This document shows positions 24,287 through 32,409 of a DNA stretch of 64,000 nucleotides, piece by piece. Origin of the DNA: UBA7803 sp041395905. Lineage in GTDB: Bacteria; Pseudomonadota; Gammaproteobacteria; Pseudomonadales; Azotimanducaceae. Every line of letters starts with the position of its first letter. Position 1 is the stretch's first letter. The stretch spans positions 1 to 64,000 of the forward strand of contig JAWKZP010000021.1 in the NCBI GenBank assembly GCA_041395905.1, in the 5' to 3' direction. Under the pieces are notes generated by a model. The model was given only the letters and a program-made list of their open reading frames with translations. It was not told the DNA's origin and did not search any database. The position numbers and the translations under genes are program-made.

Positions 24287-25039
24287 ATGAGCCAACGGCG
24301 TCATCCTCGAATCCAGCTGCCTCTGCTGGTCGAGCTCAACCATCCCTCCATGGGCAGCGTGCGCTGCACCGCGCGGGACGTCTCCGAAAGCGGCGTGTTC
24401 GTGCAGCTCGAGAACCCATCGGTGAAACCGGGCGCCAGGCTTCGGGTGACGCTGCTCAACGCGCTGTCCAGCGAAACGCTGCCGACTCCCACGGTGGAGA
24501 CGATCGTGCGACGCGTCGAGCCGGATGGTGTGGGCCTGGAGTTCAGCAACAGTGCCGGGCGGCACCTGTGGCATAGTGTCGAGCGGCTGCGGACGGAACT
24601 CGCCATCGGCCGCGACTACTTTCAGGTGCACGTCAGCGCGCGGGTAGTGAACGACAGTGACGCGCTGCTGCTGGTACAGCAGAATGGCCGCTGGACCTTT
24701 CCCGGTTGCTACCTGCTCGTGGGGCAGCCCTGGCAGGATAGCCTCACCGCCATGCTGCGAGACACCTTCGAGCTGACCGGGTGCCAGATCGGCCAGGTGG
24801 TATGGGCCGGCAACAGCGCGCAGACCGAGGTGCCCGAAGCCGCCCTGTTGCGCCTGTACGTCGACGTGCAGGCGAACGATGCCGGATTCGCCATGTCCGA
24901 CAGGAGTCGCTACAGCGATTGCCGCTGGGTCGACCGCCGGCGCGCCGTAGAGGACAGCACCTTCGCCAGCGCGCTGGAGCGCGACCTGGCGGACGCCAGG
25001 TTAAAACAGCTCATTGAGCAGAGTGCTACAGGCCGCTAG
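24287..25039 (+). CDS. PilZ domain protein with degenerate Nudix-like C-terminal domain
   Basis: From the ATG at 24287 it has 250 residues. Residues 1-100 are a PilZ c-di-GMP-binding domain with both ligand motifs: RxxxR (R4, R8) and DxSxxG (DVSESG, D31-G36). Residues 115-215 look like a Nudix fold (NGRWTFPG, then a box ending RDTFELTG), but the Nudix box has lost most catalytic glutamates (Q150, D159 and L163 where Glu is expected), so hydrolysis is unlikely. It may be a c-di-GMP-responsive nucleotide sensor. It is divergent from clpB and is followed after nine bases by a DUF2244 membrane protein. Confidence 0.8.
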   Translation: MSQRRHPRIQLPLLVELNHPSMGSVRCTARDVSESGVFVQLENPSVKPGARLRVTLLNALSSETLPTPTVETIVRRVEPDGVGLEFSNSAGRHLWHSVERLRTELAIGRDYFQVHVSARVVNDSDALLLVQQNGRWTFPGCYLLVGQPWQDSLTAMLRDTFELTGCQIGQVVWAGNSAQTEVPEAALLRLYVDVQANDAGFAMSDRSRYSDCRWVDRRRAVEDSTFASALERDLADARLKQLIEQSATGR

Positions 25040-25048
25040 AACAGCGAT

Positions 25049-25555
25049 ATGATCACCAGCGAATACGACTCCGACCGGCGCGAAGGGCGCATCGTCCTGC
25101 AACCGAATCGATCCTGGACCTGGCGTGCCAACAGCTATTTCGTTGCCACCCTGATGATCGTGTCGCTCGCAGTCGCCACCACATTCACGCTGCGCGGCAT
25201 GTGGGTGATCCTGCCGTTCACCGTGCTGGAGATGAGTGTGCTCCTGGCGTGCCTGTACTACTGCGTGCGCCGCACCCATGTCCAGGAGGTGCTGACCTTC
25301 TCGCCGGATGCGCTGGTGCTCGAGCGCGGCATCCGCAGGCCGTCCGTACGGCTCGAGTTTCAGCGCTACTTCACCCGGTTTTTCGTGCGCGCACCGCGAC
25401 ACCCCTGGTATCGCAAGCAGATCGCATTGCGCTCCCGCGACCAGGAGCTGGAGATCGGCAGCTTCCTGTCGAGCGACGAGAAGGAAGATCTGGTGCGCCA
25501 GTTGCGGCACATGATCCACCAGCTCGATCAGCTGCCCGGTGGCGCGGCCAGCTGA
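25049..25555 (+). CDS. DUF2244 family membrane protein
   Basis: A 168-residue integral membrane protein of unknown function. It matches the DUF2244 pattern: VLQPNRSWTWR before the first helix, two adjacent helices (about 30-48 and 52-70, with GMWVILPFTVLEM between), then a soluble domain ending with a helix (LVRQLRHMIHQL). It is probably co-transcribed with the PilZ-Nudix gene. Its last 28 bases overlap the comEC 3' end on the opposite strand. Confidence 0.8.
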   Translation: MITSEYDSDRREGRIVLQPNRSWTWRANSYFVATLMIVSLAVATTFTLRGMWVILPFTVLEMSVLLACLYYCVRRTHVQEVLTFSPDALVLERGIRRPSVRLEFQRYFTRFFVRAPRHPWYRKQIALRSRDQELEIGSFLSSDEKEDLVRQLRHMIHQLDQLPGGAAS

Positions 25556-27963
25556 GCCCGCCAGTAGGGCGACCAGTCCGACCGCCAGCGCCTGACCTGC
25601 AACGCCTGGTCGCTGCGCCAGCTCAGCGTGCCATGACGACCGGTCTGATGGATGGCGGCGCCCTGTGCCCGGTAGCGCGCCACAACCCGCGGATGCGGGT
25701 GTCCATAGCGGTTGCCGAGGCCGGCACTGATCCAAACCAGCTGGGGATCGGCCACCCGTACCAGCGCCCTGCTCGAGGAGCTCGAGCTGCCGTGATGCGG
25801 CGCGAACATGAGGGTAACCGGTGTCCCAAGGCGTCGCAGGAGCTGCGCTTCGAGCGGCGCGGTGAGATCACCCGCCAGCAGCACGCTTGCAGACGCTGCC
25901 CGTACCAGGAGCACGCAGGACCGCTCGTTGTCGGTGGCGCCACGGGGCCGCGCAAGGCTCAGCAGATTGAATTCAACACCGTCCCAGCGCCAGCGCCGCC
26001 CATTGCAATCGTCACCGCCGGTGTCGGGAACCGCCCCGTAGGCACGCGCCACCTCGATCCGCTCGACGACGCTGCCGGCGCCGCCGGTGTGATCCAGATC
26101 GGCATGGCTCAGCACCAGAGCGTCGAGACGCCCGGGGCCGGTCGCCAGCAGGCTTGGTACCACCACGGCACTGCCAGTTTCGAAGCCGCCCGGAAAGGCC
26201 GGCCCGGCGTCGAACAGCAGTCGATGCTGCAAGGTATCGAGCACGATGGCGCTGCCCTGACCGACGTCGAGTGCGGTCACCTTCAGCTCGCCGTGGGGAA
26301 CCGCCTGCACCGCGGGCAGCAAGGGCACCGCGGCAGCGGCCAGCAGCACGACCAGCTGCCGGTGCCGCGGGGTGCACAGAAGCCAGAGCAGCGCGGCCTC
26401 GGCCAGCAGCAGACGCGGGCCCGATGCGTGCACGGCAAGCACCGGCAATGTCTGCAGCCGCTGCAGCCAGTACAGGACCATGTGCACGCCCAGATCGGCC
26501 AGCCCGGACAGCCAGGACGCGAATGCGGCAGTCGGCCCATCGCCGGCGAGACCGAGCGCCGCGCTGCCCAGCAGGGGCGGTACGACGAGCACGCTGACCA
26601 GCGGCACGGCCAGCAGATTGGCCAGGGGGCTGACGACGGCCAGCTGGCCGGTTGCCGCGAGCAGCAACGGTGCGAGTGCGAATGTCAGCAGCAGCTGCGC
26701 GCGCACGAGCAGGCCCAGTCGGGCCAGCGGCGCATTGGCGGGTCCGCTCCGATGTGGCGGCGGTGCGCTGCCGAGCGGCGAATGGATACGCCGGGGTTCG
26801 ATGCGTTCCGGGAAGCCAAGCAACAGTACCGCCACGGCGGCAAATGACAGCCACAACCCCTGCAGATGGATCGCCAATGGTTGCACGACCAGCACCAGTG
26901 CCAGAACCAGCACCAGCAGACGGCGGGGCTCGACGGCTATCCCCCAGCCGCGCAGCAGCAACAGCGTGGACGCCGCGAGCATGGCCCGTAGAACCGGCGT
27001 GCCCGCACCCGCCAGCAGCGCGTAGCCGACGCCGCTGAGCGCACCGACGATGCTGCCGAGCCGCGGCGCCGGGCAATACAACGGCAGCAGCGGGACGCAG
27101 CACGCAAGGAGCCGTCCCAGCAGCCAGCCGGCGCCCACGGCTAGGCCGACGTGGAGCCCGGAAACCACGAGCAGGTGCACGGTGCCGGTACTGCGCAGGA
27201 GCTCCCAGACTGGCTCTGGCACGGACCCTCCGGCGCCCAGCAGCAGCGCGCGCAGAACACCACCACGCAGTAGCCGCGGTGACGCCAGCGGCCCGGCCAT
27301 GAGGCTGCGCAGGCCTGCCGCGGTGGCGGCGGCCGGAGCGATGCGTTCGCCAACGCGTACCGACCCGGTACCGGACAGACCCTTGCCGAGCAGCCAGCGC
27401 TCGTAGTCGAAGCCGCCCGGCGCGGCGTAGCTCCAGGGCCCGCGAACCACTGCGAGTACGCGCCAGAGCTCGTCGGCCCCGACGGCGGGCGGCTCGTACC
27501 AGGACAGTCGCAGCCGAACGCCTGCGCGGATGTCGTCGCGCCCGGCCGAGGCGGTCACCACCCGCGCGGAGAACCGGGCCACGGTCGCAGCACGAACCGC
27601 GCCGTCGGCCGTGCTGCCGGCGCCTGCACCTGCATAGACCACAGCGGGCTCGCCCAGAACCCGAACCGTCAGCCACAGGGGCAAGGCGTCCGGCGCCGCC
27701 TGCAGACGTTCACGCAGCGCCTGCTGCTGCTCGAGGCCCTGCCACAGCACGCCCGCACCCGCGGCCAGCACCACCAGAAGGCAGCGTCGCGGGCGCCAGC
27801 GGCAGACCCACCACGACACGCCGAGCACGGATGCGGCAACGACGACGACACAGCCCGCAGCCCAGGCAATCCGGGGCCAACCGGCCCCGAACACCGGGGG
27901 CACCTGCCACGGCAAGGCGTACAGCAGACAGGCGCAGCAGAACGCCAGCAGGGGGCCATGCAT
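25528..27963 (-). CDS. comEC: DNA internalisation competence protein ComEC/Rec2
   Basis: Inner-membrane channel that carries single-stranded DNA into the cytoplasm during transformation. It has 811 residues in three parts: an N-terminal helical pair plus soluble OB-like domain (to about 220), the multi-helix Competence domain (about 225-520, with LLVVSGLHVGLA), and a C-terminal metallo-beta-lactamase domain with LSHADLDHTGG and APHHGSSSSSS. All three parts are intact, so natural transformation is possible if the pilus genes exist elsewhere. It has its usual neighbours, DUF2062 and lolCDE. Confidence 0.95.
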   Translation of the reverse strand: MHGPLLAFCCACLLYALPWQVPPVFGAGWPRIAWAAGCVVVVAASVLGVSWWVCRWRPRRCLLVVLAAGAGVLWQGLEQQQALRERLQAAPDALPLWLTVRVLGEPAVVYAGAGAGSTADGAVRAATVARFSARVVTASAGRDDIRAGVRLRLSWYEPPAVGADELWRVLAVVRGPWSYAAPGGFDYERWLLGKGLSGTGSVRVGERIAPAAATAAGLRSLMAGPLASPRLLRGGVLRALLLGAGGSVPEPVWELLRSTGTVHLLVVSGLHVGLAVGAGWLLGRLLACCVPLLPLYCPAPRLGSIVGALSGVGYALLAGAGTPVLRAMLAASTLLLLRGWGIAVEPRRLLVLVLALVLVVQPLAIHLQGLWLSFAAVAVLLLGFPERIEPRRIHSPLGSAPPPHRSGPANAPLARLGLLVRAQLLLTFALAPLLLAATGQLAVVSPLANLLAVPLVSVLVVPPLLGSAALGLAGDGPTAAFASWLSGLADLGVHMVLYWLQRLQTLPVLAVHASGPRLLLAEAALLWLLCTPRHRQLVVLLAAAAVPLLPAVQAVPHGELKVTALDVGQGSAIVLDTLQHRLLFDAGPAFPGGFETGSAVVVPSLLATGPGRLDALVLSHADLDHTGGAGSVVERIEVARAYGAVPDTGGDDCNGRRWRWDGVEFNLLSLARPRGATDNERSCVLLVRAASASVLLAGDLTAPLEAQLLRRLGTPVTLMFAPHHGSSSSSSRALVRVADPQLVWISAGLGNRYGHPHPRVVARYRAQGAAIHQTGRHGTLSWRSDQALQVRRWRSDWSPYWRAQLAAPPGS

Positions 27964-27998
27964 ATGCGTCTTCGAGTCTTCACAGGCATAATGCCGTT

Positions 27999-28535
27999 AT
28001 GCCGAAGAACCTGATTCGCCGGTACCTGCCATCCCCCACAACCATCCGTGAGCTTCCGGTATTGCGCCCGGTAAGCCGCTGGCTGCACGAGCCGGAACTC
28101 TGGCACCTGCATCGGCGTTCGGTGGGCGGCGCGACCTTCATCGGCCTGTTCTGTGCCTTCCTGCCAATGCCGTTCCAGATGCTGGTCGCCGCCGTGCTGG
28201 CGGTGTGGTCACGCTGCAACCTGCCCATTTCGGTTGCCCTGGTGTGGATCACCAACCCGCTGACCATTCCCCCGATGTTCTATTTCGCCTATCGGCTGGG
28301 TGCCTGGTTGCTGGACATGCGCATCGAGGTCAGCCAGATCCATCTCAACTGGAGCTGGCTGATGGACAACCTGGGCAACATCGGCTACCCGTTGATCGTG
28401 GGATCGCTGATCTGCGGCTGGGTCGCAGGCCTCACCGGCATGGTGTTCGTGCGCCTGGCCTGGCGCCTGCACGTGATCAGGCGCTGGCGCGAACGGCGTG
28501 AGCGCCGGGCGCTGGCACGATCCCTTTCCGGCTGA
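27999..28535 (+). CDS. DUF2062 domain membrane protein
   Basis: A 178-residue inner-membrane protein of unknown function, conserved beside comEC and lol genes. The family core FIGLFCAFLPMPFQM and the ITNPLTIPPMFYFAYRLG segment are present, with three or four helices and a basic, Arg-rich C-terminus. The ATG at 27999 gives the compact family length; a longer upstream frame is the shadow of comEC. The TGA lies inside the first unit of an 18-bp tandem repeat. Confidence 0.88.
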   Translation: MPKNLIRRYLPSPTTIRELPVLRPVSRWLHEPELWHLHRRSVGGATFIGLFCAFLPMPFQMLVAAVLAVWSRCNLPISVALVWITNPLTIPPMFYFAYRLGAWLLDMRIEVSQIHLNWSWLMDNLGNIGYPLIVGSLICGWVAGLTGMVFVRLAWRLHVIRRWRERRERRALARSLSG

Positions 28536-28656
28536 GGGCCGTTTCTGCGCTGAGGGCTCTCTATCCGCTGAGGGCTCTCTATCCGCTGAGGGCTCTCTAC
28601 CCGCTGAAGGCTCTCTACCCGCTGAAGGCTCTCTACCCGCTGAAGGCTCTCTACCC
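28531..28656. repeat. 18-bp tandem repeat array, seven units
   Basis: Seven head-to-tail 18-bp units of the form GCTGAGGGCTCTCTATCC. The first is degenerate, units 2-4 carry GAGGG and units 5-7 carry GAAGG with CTACCC endings, so the array drifts in two blocks. It spans the convergent junction: the DUF2062 stop is in unit 1 and the lolE stop in unit 7. Confidence 0.95.
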
Positions 28657-29874
28657 GTGCAGACCGGTGACCGGGTTCAGGCGGGCGGCGCGGCGCGCCG
28701 GCAACCAGGCCGAGAACAGGCACAGACCCCAGGAGATCCCTGCGATCACCAGCAGATCCGTCGGCAGCACCACCGAAGGCACTTCCACGCAGTAGGTACC
28801 TTCCAGCAGGCGGAATCCCAGCACCGATTCCAGCGCAGCGACGGCGGCGCCGATGTGCCTTGCCAGCAGCACGCCTGCCGCAAGCCCCGCAGCGATACCG
28901 ACGGATGCGATGACCAGCCCCTGCAGCATGAAAATCCGCAGAATCGTACCTTCGGAAGCACCCATGGTGCGCAGGATGGCGATGTCCGATCGCTTGTCGG
29001 TGACCGTCATGGTCTGCCCCGAAACAATGTTGAATGCCGCCACGGCCACCACCATCAGCAGGATCAGGAACATCATGAGCTTCTCCAGGCGCACCGCGTC
29101 GAACAGCTCGCCATAGCTGCTGGTCCAGCTCTGCACGATCCAGTCCGGGTGCAGGGACGCCACACGCGCGGCGAAGCTGCCTGCCGCCAGCGGATCACGC
29201 AGTTCGAGCCGCACGCCCTTCTGCCCCAGCCGCGCAGCGTCCGGACCAAGCGCATCGATGGCGATGACGGCCAGGCTGTAGTCCAGCTCGGCACCGAGCT
29301 CGAAGGTGCCCACCAGATTGAATCGCAGCAGCCGCGGACGCACACCCTGTTCGTCCGGCTCACTGATCACCAGCGCCAGCGAGTCGCCCGGACGCAGCCC
29401 GAGATGCAGGGCCAGGGGCGCCCCCAGAAGCATGCCCCGATGCCCGGCCAGCAGATCGCCGAGCGCACCAGACCGCAAGCCCTGAACGATGGTATCCATG
29501 TGCGGCACCGCGCCGGCATCGATGCCGTAGAGGGTGATCGGACTCACCGAGCCGCCCGTAGTGACCATACCGGCGCCGGCGAAGAAGTTGTACAGAGCAC
29601 GCACCTGCGGGTCTCCCGCCAGGGCAGCCACGCCCGGCTCCGAGGCTAACCGCCCCGGCAGCAGCACGTGCGGCACCGTGCCGAGAATGCGCTGACGCAG
29701 CTCGGTATCGAATCCGTTCATGACACTCACCACCACGGTGAGCACCAGCACGCCCAGGCCGAGGCCGGCGACGGACACCCGGGTTATGAAGCTCGCAAAC
29801 TCGCGGCGCCGCGTGCGCAGGTAGCGTACGGCGATCCACCAGGCAGTGCTGCCGGCAGCCGTGGACACAGTCAC
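28651..29874 (-). CDS. lolE: lipoprotein-releasing ABC transporter permease LolE
   Basis: Membrane subunit that, with LolC and LolD, extracts outer-membrane lipoproteins from the inner membrane for LolA. It has 407 residues and four helices: one near residues 25-50 (VSVAGLGLGVLVLTVVVSVMNGF) and three in the last 140 residues, around a large periplasmic domain. The GTG start overlaps the lolD stop as GTGA. It is called LolE because it is the third gene in the lolC-lolD-lolE order. The TAG stop lies in the last unit of the 18-bp repeat array. Confidence 0.92.
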   Translation of the reverse strand: MTVSTAAGSTAWWIAVRYLRTRRREFASFITRVSVAGLGLGVLVLTVVVSVMNGFDTELRQRILGTVPHVLLPGRLASEPGVAALAGDPQVRALYNFFAGAGMVTTGGSVSPITLYGIDAGAVPHMDTIVQGLRSGALGDLLAGHRGMLLGAPLALHLGLRPGDSLALVISEPDEQGVRPRLLRFNLVGTFELGAELDYSLAVIAIDALGPDAARLGQKGVRLELRDPLAAGSFAARVASLHPDWIVQSWTSSYGELFDAVRLEKLMMFLILLMVVAVAAFNIVSGQTMTVTDKRSDIAILRTMGASEGTILRIFMLQGLVIASVGIAAGLAAGVLLARHIGAAVAALESVLGFRLLEGTYCVEVPSVVLPTDLLVIAGISWGLCLFSAWLPARRAARLNPVTGLHG

Positions 29875-30545
29875 CCGATCACGCCGTCGCCCAGCGACAA
29901 CACGCGATGCACCTGATGCAGCATGGTTTCGTCATGCGTGACGATAATGAAGCCGACGGCGCGCTGGTCGCTCAGCCGGCACATCAGCTCGAACACCTGC
30001 TCTGCGTTTTCCCGGTCCAGGCTGCCCGTCGGCTCGTCGGCCAGCACCACCGCGGGCGCCCCAACCAGGGCTCGGGCCACGGCGACGCGCTGACGTTCGC
30101 CGCCGGAAAGCGCCGCTGGACGATGCTGGAGCCGGTCTTCGAGGCCTACCGCCCGCAGCAGCCCGGCAGCCTGCGCGTTCGCGTCGGCCGCGCGCATGCC
30201 GCCCAGTCGCAACGGCATGGACACGTTCTCGAGCGCCGAAAACTCCGGCAGCAGGTGATGCAGCTGGTAGACGAAACCCATGTAGCGATTGCGCAGACGC
30301 GCGCGCTCGGCGCTGTCGGCGGCAGTCAGGTTGTGTCCAGCCACCCATACCTCGCCCGCGTCCGGCTCGTCGAGCCCGGCTAGCAGGTGCAGCAGTGTGC
30401 TCTTGCCCGATCCTGAACGGCCGATGATGGCGACACGCTCCCCGGGCGCGACCTCGAGATCGACCCCGCGCAGGACTTCCACCCGCTCGGAGCCCTGGCT
30501 GTACGCCTTGCGCAGCCCAACGGCACGCAATACGGGCTCACTCAT
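29871..30545 (-). CDS. lolD: lipoprotein-releasing ABC transporter ATPase LolD
   Basis: Cytoplasmic ATPase of LolCDE. It has 224 residues from the ATG at 30545. Walker A is GRSGSGKSTLLHLLAGLD, the signature LSGGERQRVAVARAL and Walker B VVLADEPTGSLD; the MacB/LolD-type RNRYMGFVYQLHHLLPEF segment is also present. It overlaps lolC by eight bases and lolE by four. Confidence 0.96.
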   Translation of the reverse strand: MSEPVLRAVGLRKAYSQGSERVEVLRGVDLEVAPGERVAIIGRSGSGKSTLLHLLAGLDEPDAGEVWVAGHNLTAADSAERARLRNRYMGFVYQLHHLLPEFSALENVSMPLRLGGMRAADANAQAAGLLRAVGLEDRLQHRPAALSGGERQRVAVARALVGAPAVVLADEPTGSLDRENAEQVFELMCRLSDQRAVGFIIVTHDETMLHQVHRVLSLGDGVIG

Positions 30546-31815
30546 GCGCCAGCACCTGAGACGGTTTGAGTGCCGCAGCGCGCCAGGCCGGATACAGCGT
30601 GCTGAGCACACACAAAACCAGCGCCGTGATCACGATGCCCAACATGTCCGAACCGAGCACCTCCACCGGCAGGTAGCTGACGAAGTACTGGCTCATGAGT
30701 TCGAGCCCGAAGGCTCCGGTCACCCACAGGTACAGTGCCGGCAGCAGCTCGGAGATGGCAACGCCCGCCAGACTGCCGATGCCGACGCCCGCACCGCCGA
30801 GCGCCAGGCCGAGCAGCACGAAGGCGCCCACGACCGTGCGGGTATCGCTGCCGAGCGTACGCAGAATCGCCACGTCGCTGCTGCGCTGATTCACCACCAT
30901 CACCAGCGTGGACACCAGATTGAACGCAGCCACGGCGATGAGAAACGACAGCAGCACGAACATCGTGCTCTTCTGCATGGCGATCGCATGGTAGAGATTG
31001 CCGTGGGTCTGCATCCAGCTGCGGGTCACCACACGATTGCGATTGAGCAGCGCAAGCGCGGTGCTAGCCACCTCGTCGGCGGCGAACAGGTCGTCGAGGC
31101 GCAGCTCGTAGCCGTGAATGTTGCCGCCAAGGCGAAACAGACGCTCGGCATCGGCGATGTGCACGAACGCGGCAGTCGCGTCCACTTCAGACTGTGAGCG
31201 CAGCAGAGCAGTCACGGTGAAGCGTTTCTGGCGCGGAAACAGACCTGCGGGGGTCACGGTGGCCGCAGGCAGCACCAGCGTCACGCGGTCGCCCACCGAC
31301 ACGTCGAGCTGCCGGGCCAGAACCGCCCCCAGCACGATCTGATAGGCTCCCGCCACCAGCAGCTCGGCGGGAGGCCGCGCCGGCACCAGGAAGTCGGCGT
31401 ATGCCGAGACCGCGCTCTGCTGCCCGGGATCGATGCCGCTGATGCGCACGCCGGAAACCCGGTCCGCCACGGCCACGAGCCCCGTGCCCTGCACGAACGG
31501 GGCGACCCCGGCAACGCCGGGAATCGCGGCCAGGCGTTGCTGGTCTTCCGGTCGCGGCGCCAGCGGCGCGCGACCGATCACCGAAAGGTGCGGCAGCACG
31601 CCGAAAACGCGCACGCGCAGCTCGCGCTCGAAGCCGTTGATTACCGAGATTACGACCACCAGGACCGTCACGCTGAGCGCCAGGCCACCGACGGCGACCA
31701 GGGTTATCAACGACAGGCTGCTGCGACGCGAGAACGCATAACGCATTCCGAGGGCCAGGGTAACGGCGGCGGTCACGGGCTCTACTGCGAGAACGATGGC
31801 CGCGAATGGTAGCAC
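30538..31815 (-). CDS. lolC: lipoprotein-releasing ABC transporter permease LolC
   Basis: Partner permease of LolE; the LolC subunit recruits LolA. Up to 425 residues from a GTG at 31815, but no ribosome site is visible there. A GTG at 31776 would give 412 residues starting just before LALGMRYAFSRR, closer to family length. It shows one N-terminal helix (LITLVAVGGLALSVTVLVVVISVINGF), a periplasmic domain and three C-terminal helices. It is the first gene of the lol operon and divergent from the PilZ gene. Confidence 0.9.
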   Translation of the reverse strand: MLPFAAIVLAVEPVTAAVTLALGMRYAFSRRSSLSLITLVAVGGLALSVTVLVVVISVINGFERELRVRVFGVLPHLSVIGRAPLAPRPEDQQRLAAIPGVAGVAPFVQGTGLVAVADRVSGVRISGIDPGQQSAVSAYADFLVPARPPAELLVAGAYQIVLGAVLARQLDVSVGDRVTLVLPAATVTPAGLFPRQKRFTVTALLRSQSEVDATAAFVHIADAERLFRLGGNIHGYELRLDDLFAADEVASTALALLNRNRVVTRSWMQTHGNLYHAIAMQKSTMFVLLSFLIAVAAFNLVSTLVMVVNQRSSDVAILRTLGSDTRTVVGAFVLLGLALGGAGVGIGSLAGVAISELLPALYLWVTGAFGLELMSQYFVSYLPVEVLGSDMLGIVITALVLCVLSTLYPAWRAAALKPSQVLAHE

Positions 31816-31855
31816 GGGGGGACGCCAGGACCACGGAAGGCGCTACACTTCCTGC

Positions 31856-32390
31856 ATGAGCACCTCCGCCGACGATCGCCGCGCGTCCGTGCGCCGCCAT
31901 GCAGCGCTGCCGCTGCGCTGGCAGCGCTGCGCCGCAGACGCCAGCGACGCCGAAGTCTGCGCCGCCCTGCAGCTGCCGGCCGCGGCCGCCCTGCTCCAGG
32001 AGCCTGAGCGCCCACGACGACGACCTGGAGCAATCCCTGCGGCTGGTTCGCGACGCGGCCACGGCGGCAGCCCTGCGGGGGCTCGCGGCCAAGCTCGAGC
32101 GGCTCGAGGACGCGCTCCTGAGCCAGATGGACGTCCCGCCTTCCATTCCCGTCGACGTCGCGGCCGAAGGTCTAGGGTTCAGCACCGACGTTGCCCTCGC
32201 CCCGGGTACCACGCTGGCAGTGCACCTGGTGCTGCCGCCCGTGCAGCACGTGATCGGCCGGGCAGTGGTGAGCCGGTGTGCGGTCGACCCCGCCGCTCCG
32301 GAGCGCTACGCCGTCGGCGTGACGCTGACACCCTTTGATGCGGCGGCCGCCCGTCGCCTCACTCGCTACGTGATCCGCAGCCGGGACTGA
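31856..32390 (+). pseudogene. PilZ domain protein, one apparent frameshift
   Basis: The frame starting at ATG 31856 gives DDRRASVRRHAALPLRW, the PilZ N-terminal arginine motif. Near 32003-32010 it must shift by one base to join the frame giving LSAHDDDLEQSLRLV and the PilZ barrel (VDVAAEGLGFSTDV, later RAVVSRC). Removing one C from the CC at about 32004 restores a 177-residue protein. A PilZ-like gene between lolCDE and sthA also occurs in Pseudomonas. It is either a recent pseudogene or an assembly indel. Confidence 0.75.
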
Positions 32391-32409
32391 CCCGCGGTCA
32401 CCCGCGCGG

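Noticed and set aside
28531..28656. Possible CRISPR array
   Set aside because: The 18-bp units are directly contiguous without spacers and no cas gene is near.
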